In this document: positions 20,100 to 31,959 of the stretch, one piece after another
Layout of the letters: every line of letters begins with the position of its first letter
Position numbering within the stretch: the first letter of the stretch is position 1
Source of the DNA: Branchiostoma belcheri
Taxonomy: Eukaryota > Chordata > Leptocardii > Amphioxiformes > Branchiostomatidae
Assembly: GCF_001625305.1 (NCBI RefSeq)
Contig: NW_017802602.1
Location: 1,907,927-1,971,926 of the forward strand
Length of the DNA stretch: 64,000 nucleotides
Reading direction: 5' to 3'
The notes under the pieces: generated by a model
Databases searched by the model: none
What the model saw: only the letters and a program-made list of their open reading frames with translations
What the model was told of the DNA's origin: nothing
Made by a program: the position numbers and the translations under genes

Positions 20100-20860
20100 A
20101 TTCACGTGAATACGAATAATATAAAACAAACAAACAACAATACCGATTCGGAAGTGTTTGTCACACGACAACAGGCTGCTTTTGGTCCTGGAGATCTCTG
20201 AAGGAAACTATGCTTTCAACCCAGAAGATTTAGAATGTTAAAATTGCCTAAAATGGTCGTTGTTTTGAGCTGATCCGCAGAGCAATGTTCTTGTTTCCTT
20301 CCTTTACGCCCCCAGTCAGGTGACGGGTCAAAGGTTACATAAGGACAACGACCCGAGTTATAGAACTAAAAGTTTGTTGCGTTAAGTTCATTCTTGAAAC
20401 GTAGAATATGCTTTTTGCCGTTCTTCGAGTGTGATAGACAGCTCTGAACTATACAAGCTTCGCTTTCAAAGAGACTGGAGGGAAGAAACTGCTAGTATCC
20501 GCAAACGGTTCAGCGCACGTATTGTGACTGACCGGAAAATTGGGTAATCGGGCTTACTTATGCCAAACCCGGAAGTAATCTAACGCAATTTGCAGTTTGG
20601 GGACTTACCGAACGTTTTGTTTGCTGAGGAAGGCGACTAGAGATCGTTTGTAACCGCCTAAAAAAGGGATAGGTACGGAGCTAATGTAACTCAACGTTCG
20701 TACAAGCTTTTGAAGGTGAGTCTGCCGAAAAACACGACTTTTGGGCGAACATAAAGTAGCGGAAAATAGTGCAGAACGTGGTTTCTATGGATGCCCCCCT
20801 CCCCCTTTATTTCGGTAAATTTCTGTCCGGAAATGTTAAGACAACGTTTAACTTAACAGT
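20100..20860. promoter_or_regulatory. CpG-containing promoter region of the kelch-like gene
   Basis: CG-rich stretch relative to its flanks, with an ETS site CCGGAAGT at 20569-20576 and a second GGAAGT near 20152. A consensus donor TTGAAG/GTGAGT at 20715/20716 would end a noncoding first exon. The gene's translated exon has a 5' acceptor (CATCAG at 21990), so an upstream noncoding exon is required. The exact start site is not visible. Confidence 0.45.
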
Positions 20861-21414
20861 TACACAACAACATGTTTCCTTGTTGTGAACTAGACTGTAA
20901 CTTTTGCGTGACTGTTGAGGCCCAGGTTATTTTATTTCCTAGTTTATGTACAGTAAAGTTATGTATTTCAGGACTCACTAAACTATGATGATGAACAATG
21001 ATGAATATATCATAATTTGATGCAACAAAAAGGTCAACAACGTACACAACTACAAAATAGATTTTAAAATTCTACTCTGCACGTACTGTACAAACCACTG
21101 TTTATTGTTTCTTTTGTGCATGTGTATGTGGGGTAGCAAAGTATTTACAACTTGAGTGTACGTCATATTGTCACATCCTTTGTGTATTGCAAATAAAAAA
21201 GATTCTACTTGTCAGGTTCAAGTTGTTGCAGACTTCAAACAAAAGATCACTGACATCAACATGTCCTTAGTTTTTGTACATAGAACTTCATCACTGATAC
21301 CCATATTAAGGTCGTAAAGTCCTACAATGTAAATGTACAATAGTGTGGTGTCCTGTACATGTAGCGTAATGGTAGGGAATTCTCACATTCTGTAACATCT
21401 TGTTACATTGATCA

Positions 21415-21456
21415 GGAGACAGACAAAAGATGGCGCCGGACATTGACAAGTCCTAG
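21415..21456 (+). pseudogene. relic copy of kelch-like coding exon 1 (copy A)
   Basis: Acceptor-like TTGATCAG, then GAGACAGACAAAAGATGG and MAPDIDKS followed by a stop. It matches the start of the true exon at 21991. Only ~40 bp of similarity are left. Confidence 0.7.
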
Positions 21457-21637
21457 GATGTGTTTGTACATTTTTATACATATAGAACTTTAACACTGTT
21501 GAGCTCCGAATATGAGAAGCATCACAGATGACTGTCTTTTTACATGTACAGAAAATTTCTCTGCACAAGTTGTCTGGGCGTGCGCATATACACTGTTACT
21601 ATCTATGCAATAACATATAAACTTGTTGCATTGAACA

Positions 21638-21784
21638 GGAGACAGACAAAAGATGGCGGACATAGACAAGTCATCAGTACACGTGCCAGCCCTGGCGCGG
21701 GGCCTGAGCGACATGCGCACTGCTGACGTTCTGACGGACGTCACGCTTCAAGTCCCCAAAAACATGACAGACCCCAGGCCCTGA
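21638..21784 (+). pseudogene. partial copy of kelch-like coding exon 1 (copy B)
   Basis: Acceptor TTGAACAG, then GAGACAGACAAAAGATGG. The frame MADIDKSSVHVPALARG to DVLTDVTL matches exon 1 almost exactly, with synonymous-looking differences, then runs into unrelated sequence and a stop after 43 codons. There is no donor. If spliced in, it would add an upstream short ORF to the mRNA. Confidence 0.8.
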
Positions 21785-22004
21785 GACACTATTTCCTGCT
21801 TATTGATGGATTTATTTATGTTTTCTCTTATAACTTCATTTAATCTTCAGATTTATGAAGGGTCAAAAAGTTCTGACCCTAAAGAAACACCCCTATGCTG
21901 GTTCTAGATCACAGCATAGGTGGTTCAAATCACACCATAGGTCTTACAGCCTAGTGAGAACTAACTCTAACATCTTGTTGCATTCATCAGGAGACGGACA
22001 AAAG

Positions 22005-25000
22005 ATGTCGGACATTGACAAGTCCTCGGTGCACGTGCCAGCCCTTGCGCGGGGCCTGAGTGACATGCGCACCGCCGATGTTCTCACGGATGTGACACTC
22101 CTCGTGGACGAGCAGCGCTTTTCTGCTCACAGGAACGTCTTGGCCTCAGCAAGCCCGTAAGTTTAACTTCTTACTTTCAACTCAGGGTTTGAAATTCACT
22201 GGTGCACCCAGCCTAAAAAAATTAAAGATTTTTTTGTTCCACCATATATGATAAAATACGTAGGAAACGTATTTTGTTTAATTTTAATAAAAAGTACTAT
22301 AACAAGGATAATTTTCAGACACCTTGATGTTAAGAGTATGTTGTATACTACACAACATTTGACAATGACATCTTTACATGCATAAACCTAGGAAAATTTT
22401 TGGGTGAACTCAGGTGCACCCATAGAAAAAAATTGTGTCCACAGGCCCTGAAACTTGGGCACTTTAAGGTGCACAAGCACCCAGTATTTTGAGCCCTGCA
22501 TTCTCTATTTGTTAACTGTGTAAGGAAGCAGAAAGAAGATTAAAACCTACCGTCTGTTGCAGGTACTTCTATGCGATGTTCACCGGTGGTCTGCATGAGG
22601 CAGGACAGAAGGAGATCAGGATCCACGAGGTTGACGGAGAGGTCATGGGTCTTCTACTGGACTTCATCTATACAGGAACGGTCTCTCTCACACCGGATAT
22701 GGTCCAGGTACAGCTGTGTGTGTGTGTGTGTGTTTGTGTGTGTGCGTGTGTGTGTGCCTGTGTGTGTGTGTGTGTGTGTGCTTGTGTGTGGGTGTCTGTG
22801 AGTGTCTGTGTGTGTGTGTGTGTGTGTGCTTGTGTATGTGTGTGTGTGAGTGTGAGTGTGTGTTTGTGTGTGTGTGTGTGTGAGTGTGTGTGTGAGTGTG
22901 TGTGTTGGTGTGTTACAAGGAAGGGCAGTTATACCAGCTATACAGATACAGAAGCTGGTGTGTTACGCCAAAGGCCGCAGGTTATATACTGGCAATACAG
23001 AATACAGATCTCTGATTGCCTGTTTCATCCGATTTTTCCTCCTCAGGAAGTGAAGGCCCTCCTCCAGACAGCCGACCTGTTCCAGACCACAGTGCTGCTG
23101 CAGGCCTGTGAAGAGTGGCTACTCAAGTTCCTCACGCCCACAAACTGCACCTCACTCTACTTCCTGGCCTCCGCGCACAACTGCCGACGCCTCACGCAGG
23201 CCGCCAAGTGGATGCTGGGCGGAAACTTCACTGAGGTTTGTTTGTTTGGTAAACCGCCTTCTTAAGGCGTAACACACCAGTTTTGTACATGTACAAGCTG
23301 TGTAAGACTGGATTGTAAGGTTTGAGCCACTCACACCAGGAAGGACCCCTACTCTTTTTGATAAGGGCCCAGGGCCCATGTCAAAAACAAGACCATCTAC
23401 ACACATACAACAATAAGTTTATGAAGCATAAAAGTGTGCTGGCAGAAGAACTACCCAACAGTAGTGAGACCAGTGCCGGCTTAACAAGAAAACCTCGGAG
23501 TGGCATAGCAGAGGGATTATGTAATTTTCAGACGCAAAGAGGCATGTCACAAAATAGTAGGCCATCTTATGCCGCCTGGCATCAAGGGTATCAACCCAAA
23601 GGTTTGCTGTTGAAAAGAGTGCACTAGTTATAAATTTACAAATTGTGTAACACACGTTAACTTGTGTTATTCCCAGGTGAGTTTTGGAGAGGAGTTCCTG
23701 AGTCTGGAGCTGGCCCAGATTGTGGAGCTTGTGGCTGACGACTCGCTGGAGGTCAGAGTGGAATCTGACGTGTTTGAGGCAGCGGTGAGGTGGCTGGAGC
23801 ACACTGGGACCGCTGGGGAGCCAGCTGACAGGCTGCTGAGACATGTCCGCTACTACCTCATGGACCCGGATTATCTACAGAACAAGGTTTGAGTTTCTTG
23901 TAATCCTGATCAGCCCATAAGGCCTAGGAAAAAAAGTTGTGTTTCTTGTTTCCTAACTGACCCTACAAAAAACTGCCGACCCTAGCCCAGGACAAGGTTT
24001 GAGTTTATTTGTTTCTTTGACTTTATCACAGTATGAAAGGGACAACCAAAAGACATGCCTCCCCACACAAATAAACAATGGAGAAGCGTACCACCAGTAC
24101 GTATACCTCATTAACCCGGACTACCTTCAGGATAAGGTTAAAATTTCTTGTAAAAAAAGACAAACAATGTACATGGTGTAGTTGTAATCTTCATGGTTCT
24201 ACGAGAGCAAAGAATACCTACCGATAAATATGTTTGTTCATTCCATTATCCATTCAATTATTCATTCCAGGTGCGAGCCTACAGCTTGGTGAAGGACTGC
24301 CCAGAAACGCTGAAGCTGTGCGAAGCGGCCGTGCAGGTACGGGGTTGGGAGGACAGCGCAGAGGGGACCGAGGCGTATGCCGAGTCGCTCGGGCTCACCA
24401 CGGACCTGCGCTTCGGCATGAAGGTGTGTGAATTACGGAATAACATTACATAAGTTACATTTAGTTTTTGTCAGGTTCAAATGTTTTTTCCAGTTCCTTC
24501 ACATGTGATTGATGTCAACTTGTGCTTGGAGTTCATTTGTGATGCTGAAGAAGAGTGATATTGCTCAAAATGTCTGAAAGGTATCTTCGTAATTAATCCT
24601 ATAGGGAGCAGAGTTTCAATTTTATTTGAATATCTTTCGAATTTAGGTTTTATACCAACAATGTGCCATTGTACTGTATTTTAAATTAACGGTTAATATA
24701 CCGTTATAATTATTAAAGGGCTGCAACACCATCCTGTTCCTGGGCGGGGATCCGCACAAGGACTTCCCCGACCGGAGCGTCTGCATGGCGTACAACCCAC
24801 AAACAAAGTCGCAGTTCCGTCTGCCTCTACCCTACAGTTCCTCCAACGCCTGCGCTGTGGTCACAGAGGATCAGAAGCTTTACGTGGGTGGAGGCAACAT
24901 TGAAGACGTCAACGCTATTGGACACTGTAAGCCCTGTCGGTTGTTTTTCGTGTATGACGCGGTTCACAACGTTTGGTTAGAGAAGGCGTCCATGCGAGAC

Positions 25001-26185
25001 ATTCGCACGAATTTCGCCATGGCGGCCGTCGGGAAGAGCGTGTACGCAATGGGCGGGAAGAACTTCCTCGTGGGGCACATCGCGGCGGTGGAGCGATACG
25101 ACCCGGACGCGAACGTTTGGCACGCGCAACGACCCTTGCCCTGCGCCCTCAGCGGGCACACCGCCGTGACGGTCGGCGAGTTCATCTACGTCCTGGGCGG
25201 ATACGCCCGGCGGATGGTCACGACGTCAACGGTTCGCTACAATCCTGCGACGGACACGTGGACCGAGCTCGCGCCGATGTCGATCGCACGGATGAAGGCT
25301 GGTGTCGCGGTGCTCGACGGGAAAATCTACACGGTCGGGGCGTGGCAGGGACAGGTTAGTTTGTTTATTCTTTTGCACATATATAAGGCCATACTGATTT
25401 GATTGTATGGATGACATCTGTGTGCGCATGACTTTTCGTCCGTTTCCAAAAAGAAGTTTTCAACCATACTGTAAATCTTACAAAGCAGCAAAAGGAACAA
25501 ATATGTGTCATAGATTGCAAAAAAATCTCGCTGCTTCTTCTATAAAATTTGTTATCATGGTGACAGACGTGATCCAGGTCATTGACCTTATTGATTTGGA
25601 GAAGAAGAGGAAACAGAGCAAAAACAATATGTTCATACCTATCCCATATTGACCACCCAGTAGTATTCAATTTAGTTAGTTTAAGCCTTGTGTAGTTAAG
25701 ATGTACTTAGTAGACGCCATACTTTGTACCCTGTACAACTGTATGTTGTGCAATAAAGTTAACATATGTTTATCCTATAATTAACATAAACAAATGATTA
25801 TAAACAGGTTACCATGGAGATGTTTGACACGGAGAAGGAGCGATGGGAGCCGGGCGTCGTCCTCCCGTACAACGTGGTCTCCGGGGTGGGACTGGTTGCC
25901 CTCGACGACCGACTGTACCTTTGCGGGGCGGGGGAGGGCACCACGAGAGACATCTACTTCTTCTCTCCCACCGACCTCCCCTGGCCGTTCGGACAGTGGT
26001 GCCTGAATGAGAGGAACATTGTGAGGTTCGACAACTTTGCCTGCACGACAGGACGCCTGCATTTGGAGGGGCTGGAGTGTATCGCAGAGGGGCCGGAGAG
26101 GAATCAACCTCGGGCTTCAATATCGGCTGCGCGGCTTAATGCGGTGGTCGCTAGAATGTCTGCCAAACCAAGTACTAGTAGTTGA
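22005..26185 (+). CDS. BTB-BACK-Kelch (kelch-like) protein, 7 coding exons
   Basis: Exons: 22005-22156, 22563-22707, 23047-23235, 23677-23886, 24271-24423, 24719-25354, 25808-26185. All borders are GT/AG with continuous phase, and the product is 620 aa. The BTB domain (about residues 20-130: DVTLLVDEQRFSAHRNVLA, then YFYAMFTGGLHE) mediates dimers and Cullin-3 binding in this family. The BACK domain (about 135-250) includes CTSLYFLASAHNCRRL and VRWLEHTG. The Kelch propeller (about 285-580) shows blades such as SVYAMGGKNF, YVLGGYARR and RYNPATDTWTELAP. Kelch-like proteins of this layout are usually substrate adaptors of Cul3 ubiquitin ligases. The substrate is unknown and I do not assign an orthologue. 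The ATG follows the acceptor at 21990. Intron 2 begins with a long GT microsatellite. Extra copies of exons 1, 4 and 7 flank or interrupt the gene. Confidence 0.93.
22714..22915. repeat. (GT)n microsatellite at the start of kelch-like intron 2
   Basis: Interrupted GT/TGTGC repeat beginning 7 bp after the exon 2 donor. Confidence 0.95.
23236..23350 (-). mobile_element. SINE (long form) 3' part in kelch-like intron 3
   Basis: Starts at the exon 3 donor: GTTTGTTTGGTAAACCGCC, AACACACCAGTTTTGTACAT, CCACTCACACCAGGAAGG, CTCTTTTTGATAAGGG. This is the long-form SINE reversed. The donor GT of exon 3 (23236) appears to be supplied by the SINE end itself. Confidence 0.7.
23970..24137 (+). pseudogene. 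partial copies of the 3' end of kelch-like exon 4
   Basis: At 23988-24010, CAGGACAAGGTTTGAGTTT repeats the exon 4 donor region (23877-23899). At 24090-24137 the frame YHQYVYLINPDYLQDK, then a GT, mirrors exon 4's HVRYYLMDPDYLQNK. Neither has a full exon, and the second lacks a clear acceptor. Confidence 0.65.
25386..25510 (+). mobile_element. MITE fragment in kelch-like intron 6
   Basis: GGCCATACTGATTTGATTGT, then GGATGACATC and CCAAAAAGAAGTTTTCAACC match the left part of the element at 58086-58467. The right end is missing. Confidence 0.7.
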
Positions 26186-26227
26186 TACATCTATGGAGTT
26201 TGGACATCCAGGTAAAACATAAGTACA

Positions 26228-27415
26228 TGGCTGGAGTGTATAGTGGAGGGTCCGGAGAGGAATCAACCTCGGGCATCCATATCGGCTGCACGGCTTAACG
26301 CGGTCGTCGCTAGAATGTCTGCCAAACCAAGTACTAGTAGTTGATACATCGATGGAGTTTGGACAGCCAGGTTGAACACTACTTAACGCAAAATCAAAGT
26401 GTAAATCAAAGTATGATTGCACATGTTAATGTAATTAATGTGATTAGAATGGCATGTATATACAGTATTGTGGAAGGAATTTGATATGAACCTTGAATCT
26501 TGAACGTGGACATCAGTGGGGAATGAGAGGAACATTGTGAGGTTTGACAACTTTGCCTGCACGACCGGAAGGCTGCATCTGGAGGGGCTGGAGTGTATCG
26601 CAGAGGGGCCGGAGAGGAATCAACCTCGGGCTTCAATATCGGCTGCGCGGCTTAACGCGGTGGTCGCTAGAATGTCTGCCAAACCAAGTACTAGTAGTTG
26701 ATACATCGATGGAGTTTGGACATCCAGTTTGAACACTACTTAACACAAAATCAAAGTGTACATCAAAGTATGATTGCACACGTTAATGTAATTTTAATGT
26801 TATTAGAATGGCATGCATATAGTGTGGAAGGAATTTGATATGAACCTTGAACTTGGACATCAGCAATGTCATCACGGGGAACGAGAGGAACATTGTCCGT
26901 TTTGACAACTTTGCTTGCACGACCGGAAGGCTGCATCTGGAGGGGCTGGAGTGTATAGCAGAGGAACCAACCTAGGGCATCTATATCTGCTGCACGGCTT
27001 AATGCGGTAGTTGCTAGGATGTCTGCCAAACCAAGTAGTACTTCGTCCAGTAGCTGATACATCGATGGAGTTTGGACATACAGGTAGAACACTACTTAAC
27101 ACAAAATCAAAGTGTAAATCAAAGTATGATTGCACATGTTAATGTAATTAATGTGATTAGAATGGCATGTATATACAGTATTGTGGAAGGAATTTGATAT
27201 GAACCTTGAATCTTGAACGTGGACATCAGTGGGGAATGAGAGGAACATTGTGAGGTTTGACAACTTTGCCTGCACGACCGGAAGGCTGCATCTCGAGGGG
27301 CTGGAGTGTATAGCGGAAGGACCGGAGAGGAATCAACCTCGGGCGTCAATATCAGCTGCAAGGCTTAACGCGGTGGTTGCTAGAATGTCTGCCAAACCAC
27401 GTACTAGTAGTTGAT
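26228..27415 (+). repeat. four partial tandem copies of the last kelch-like exon
   Basis: Copies at 26228-26344, 26516-26703, 26872-27060 and 27229-27415; the last three repeat with a ~356-bp period including the intergenic spacer (AGAATGGCATGTATATACAG). Copies 2 and 4 keep an open frame for the C-terminal ~60 residues (ERNIVRFDNFACTTGRLHLE to MSAKPSTSS-stop). Copy 3 has a changed, shortened frame. None has a matching acceptor phase for exon 6, so they look like dead duplications of the 3' end. Confidence 0.85.
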
Positions 27416-27417
27416 AT

Positions 27418-27500
27418 GCAAAAAAACAACTGTTACTCAAGCAACTGGATATGATTTTGGAAATGGTCAGACGTTTCGGTTAGCAAGAACTAACTGCAAG
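27418..27500 (-). mobile_element. Penelope-like terminal fragment, reversed
   Basis: AACTGTTACTCAAGCAACTG, then GGATATGATTTTGG and TCAGACGTTTCGG match the 3' terminal regions at 7777-7812 and 46914-46955. The hammerhead core is lost. Confidence 0.6.
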
Positions 27501-28149
27501 TTCTTATGCAAGTAGTTGGTATACTTTTGTGTTATGGTGTGTTGTATAATGCACAGTATTGTATGTTACAGAACGATGGACAACCAAGGTGGTGTAATTC
27601 ATATGAGTGTAATTAATGTGAAGTTGAATAGAATGGCATGTGTATAGTGTGGAAGGAATCTAATATAATTTTCGATATAAGTTTTAAACTTCCAAAAGGC
27701 CAGTATGAATTTGTTGATAGCGCTTACAGTCAAACTGCACGGTTGTTACTGCACTGTTGTCATTTGCAACAACTGACTGAAATTATGATGTATGTATTTA
27801 TGAAAGAATTTAGTATTACTGATGAATTTGAATCTGGTAAGCAACTGTTATCAAAGACGTAGTAGGAGAGATTAGAAGCACAAAATTACTTATCTTCCTG
27901 TGTTTTCACAGTATTATATAGCAGCTGTTTGGGTATATATATATATATTCATTAAGGAATGTAAAATTATTGATGAAATTTTACACTGCTAAAAGATCGA
28001 TGTTGAAGATTTAAATGGTTTGTGTGTGGGTGGGTATGGCTGTGAAAATGTTGTTTTTATCTAGATATAGAGCATGTGTGTTTTGTGGTATTCATTTGAA
28101 GTAATTATCAAAAGCATGTGGCTATCAATGCTTATGCATTACGAGTAAT

Positions 28150-28330
28150 AATAATAATAATAGTGGTTTATTCAATTATTAACATATATACAATACATAC
28201 GGACAGTCCCACCTAGCAGCCAGAGGCTGAATTGCATGGGAGCTGTTTCCATGAGATTCATTAAAACAATATCTTAACCATTATCTCAAACAAATTTAAA
28301 AACATTTACGAACAGGATAAAATTGACGGA
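28150..28330 (-). mobile_element. probable LINE 3' tail, reversed
   Basis: (AAT)n, GGTTTATTCAATTATTAAC, then CCCACCTAGCAGCCAGAGG, a reversed tail like that at 890-1092. No coding part remains. Confidence 0.4.
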
Positions 28331-28901
28331 GCATAAAAACATTCTTTAGCAGATTAAAATGGTCAAATTATTTCACAGGTTCAGCAACCGTACCATGTGT
28401 GGTACAAAATTTATTTAAAATGTAGCACAATTTTGATACTTACAGTGTCCCTTCGGTGTGAATGTTGCTTCTCAGACATGACAGATAATAAAAAAAATGA
28501 GAAGACATTGAAACGTTTACTTAGTTTATACTTTGATATTGTGGCCTCCTGAAATGAATTTGCGTAAGAAATGAGGCAAGAAAAGAGATCACAGAGAAGA
28601 TGGTTTACATCCGTCTACAGCAGCAAAGAAACATTTTCACCGTGCGCCAACGCCCCCTAGCTTGTAATTCCATTTACAATTATGGAGCCATTCATGATGT
28701 GTGTGTCTGTGTGTGTTTTCCTGTGTGTCCGTAGATGTTTGAATGCAGTACAGTGATACTAGTAAGAAGGATGGGGGCTTTTTGTTAACGCATATTGATA
28801 GGAAGGTCCAACCACACCAAGGTACCATTTCCGGCGTGTTAGAACACGTTAGATAAATAAAATTGTGTTCATCAGAAAAGAAAATTGTTTATATATCCAT
28901 C

Positions 28902-28942
28902 GCTGCTGATGAGTTTTGGACAGACACTTGAAACGTCTGATA
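28902..28942 (+). ncRNA. hammerhead-ribozyme-like motif 2
   Basis: CTGATGA (28906-28912), a stem II region with GAGT/ACTT pairing, GAAAC and GTC at 28935-28937. The stem I arms do not pair well, so it is probably degenerate. Confidence 0.35.
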
Positions 28943-29089
28943 ATAAATTGTTATAGCCAGTGGTAAAGTTAGAGACAAAATTGTATTCATCTATAACCTT
29001 AATCTTCACAAACACAACACATTAGGTCCGTGCTGTTGTAAGATGTACGTCAAACCATCCCTTTGATTGTGCCAATTAGATTGATTCAA

Positions 29090-30050
29090 AACAAATTTTG
29101 AACTTCCCCATTTCCAGTTATTTTTGTCATAATGAGCTGCGTTCGGAGCTAATGGCTGGTCGCTACCTCTTAAGTGCCGCTGGTGGCTTCTTTGATGTCC
29201 CCAGTCCTATTATTAAAACCACGTGGGAAGCCCCACGAAGGATGTTTCGCCCACACACTAGACGCATCTCTTTACAACTGAGTAAAATCTAGATGTCACT
29301 GATATCCCTCATTTTGTTATTTCCAGTTATGTATGACACGTTGATGAAGGTTAGACATCCAGGTAAACGATACTCGTAAGAAAATTCAAACTCTACTACT
29401 GGATCAGTTACGGATTTTTATTTATTTCGATTAGTTATTATGTATGACTGGTGGATTCGTTGATGCCCCCAGTACTATCATTAAAACCACCGGACTCTGT
29501 TAGCAAGAGGGAAGGATGTTTCGCCCACGCACTATACGCATCTCTTCACAACTGAGGAAAATCTAGTAGATGATATCCTTCATTTTCGTTATTCTGGCGT
29601 ATCATTGGGGTAGGAGACAGGAAATTGGGCAATTTTCGTGAAACCTTCGACGCGTTTAGCTTCAAACGTGGATGAAACATTTTCATCCGGCAATTTTCTC
29701 ATCAGATATCGATTTTTTTGCTATTTCCATCTACTAATTAAGTCTTACAGTATGTAACGTCTATTGCTGTTGTCGTAGCCCTTTTGAAGCGTCTATATAA
29801 TTGCCAACATCTATTCCTGTAACAGCAATCGGTAACATTTCAGTGCTGGATGTCCCTTTAAAGAGGGAATAAAAACTATGGAGAAAACACTTCATCTTAG
29901 GGCTGCTTGGATATTTCACCCCCACACTAGACGAATCTCTTCACAACTGAGGAAGATCTAGTAGATGATATCCCTCATTTTTGTCACTTCTATCATAGGG
30001 ATAGGGAACAGGAAATTGACCAATTTTCGACGCGTTTAGCCTCAAACGCG
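29090..30050 (+). repeat. three diverged direct repeats
   Basis: The words GTTTCGCCCACACACTAGAC, GCATCTCTTTACAACTGAG and GATATCCCTCATTTT recur near 29247, 29518 and 29910 with spacing of 270-390 bp. A separate ~190-bp block (TCTTACAGTATGTAACGTCT to AAAACACTTCATCTTA, 29740-29910) is repeated at 32110-32290. A 28-bp Penelope-like terminal word (GATGAAGGTTAGACATCC) sits at 29342. No host exon was recognised. Confidence 0.6.
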
Positions 30051-30799
30051 GATCAACCATTTTCATCCGCAATTTTCTCATCACCGCAGTTTGTTATCAT
30101 TTCTTGATCCGCTCAAGGACAGCGGAAAATTGGGTACAAAAAGCGTAACGTTAGACGGACTGAGGGGTGAAATATGAGAGGGGTTAAATCCTTCGACCTC
30201 GGACAGATTACTGCAGCTTAAGACCAGATAACACCTGAAATACAACAGTTCCTAAAATAGTCCAACGTGATGGGTACAGAGAGGGTACATGGGTTCAACC
30301 CACCTGAATCTACCCGACAAGAGTGTTTATACAGCACGGAATCACAATCATCTGTTTTCGATAATGTTTTATGGTTTTCAATATACCATATTTTAGCCTT
30401 GTAGCATTGTTGTTTTAAAGCCCATATGACAACAAGCTACACTGATATGCAACTGTTCCTACGAATAGTCAGACGTGAGGTCAGGGAACATGAAATCTTA
30501 CTAATCATTCTTCCAGTTCTTGATTTCTGCCGCCAGTTATAAATCCAATTAAACGTTGCCAATGTCGGCACAGTGAGCATGGCAACCGGTTCAGAACCGG
30601 TACTTGGCAGCACGACTCGTAAACAACGTTCTTTGGAAAAGCAATATACAAAAAACACGCACGAGTTAAAAATACATAGTAGACAAAAGTTGTGCACGAA
30701 GCCAACCGAGTCGAGTGGAATTTTTCTCGCGCTTCTTTTGTACACGTATCTTCGTCCATACCCATCTCGTAATGTTAAGGTAAAGCAAAAATAACGTAC

Positions 30800-31660
30800 A
30801 GTTGATATCTTAAGCACCAGATTCAGTTGCGCGTGGCAGTGTATACGGTAACTTCAAGCTTCTTTGTACTACAAGTATTAGCGTCAATTTCCAACAACTC
30901 ATATCTTATAAGCACCAGATTCAGTTGCACGTGGCAGTGTATACGGTAACTTCAAGCTTCTTTGTACTACAAGTATTAGCGTCAATTTCCAACAACTCAT
31001 ATCTTATAAGCACCAGATTAAGTTGCACGTGGCAGTGTATACGGTAACTTCAAGCTTCTTTGTACTACAAGTATTAGCGTCAATTTCCAACAAGTTATAT
31101 CTTAAGCACCAGATTCATTTGCACGTGGCAGTGTATATGGTAACTTCAAGCTTCTTTGTACTACAAGTATTAGCGTCAATTTCCAACAAGTTATATCTTA
31201 AGCACCAGATTCATTTGCACGTGGCAGTGTATATGGTAACTTCAAGCTTCTTTATACGAGTGTTGCCGTCAATATCCAACTATTAATGTCAATGCAAGAC
31301 TGCTGGTCGTATCTTAAGAAGTAGATTCAGATGCACGTGTGAGAGTCAACAACTTCTTCTGGATTCTTTGTACTACAAGTATCGACATCAATACCCATCT
31401 CTTAATGTCAAGGCAAGACTTGTGGTCGTATCTTTTATCTTAAAAGCAGTAGATTCAGTAGCACGTGTTAGTATATGATAACTTCAAGCTTCGAGTGTTA
31501 GCGTCATATCTTAATGTCAAGGCAAGACTTGTGGTCATATTTTAAGCAGCAGATTTAGTTGCACGTGTCAGTGTATAATGACTTCTTCTCGATTCTTTGT
31601 ACTACAAGTATTAGCTATAATTTCCATATCGTAATGTCAAGGTAAGACCGGGGGCCGTGA
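30800..31660 (+). repeat. ~95-bp satellite, about eight copies
   Basis: The unit starts ATCTTAAGCACCAGATTC, then GGCAGTGTATACGGTAAC and TTGTACTACAAGTATTAGC. The first five copies (30805-31255) are nearly identical at 93-104 bp. Copies from 31300 on are increasingly diverged and lengthened. No coding potential is credible in it. Confidence 0.85.
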
Positions 31661-31959
31661 GTCAATCACAGGGTCAAGTGCCACGTGCCAATGCAACTTC
31701 TCGCTTCTCAATACAGCTATTAGCGTTAATATACAGGTGCTACATTAATATCCATGTCGCAATGTCGAGACGGATAGTTGTGTCTCCATCAATCCATCCG
31801 GTGGACGATGATTTTCCCCGTCATTAATTTCCTCTCGAGCCAGCGCACGTGCGATGCATTTAGAGACATAAAGGCGCGCGCGTCTACGTACACATTACAT
31901 CCGACCACGGGGTTCAAACACGCGACCAGACGGTCGACTTTCTAAACGTCCCTCACGAT

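Noticed and set aside
22576-23265. 229-codon open frame rich in Cys-Val
   Set aside because: It is exon 2 read through the intronic GT microsatellite into exon 3. The GT donor and AG acceptor give the conserved BTB sequence instead.
24543-24585. Seventh hammerhead-like motif in kelch-like intron 5 (CTGAAGA...AAAATGTC)
   Set aside because: The GAAA core is changed to AAAA and the stems are weak. It is probably a decayed relative, not counted.
30800-31660. CRISPR-like regular repeat array
   Set aside because: The whole unit is repeated with no unique spacers, and the DNA is eukaryotic. It is a satellite.
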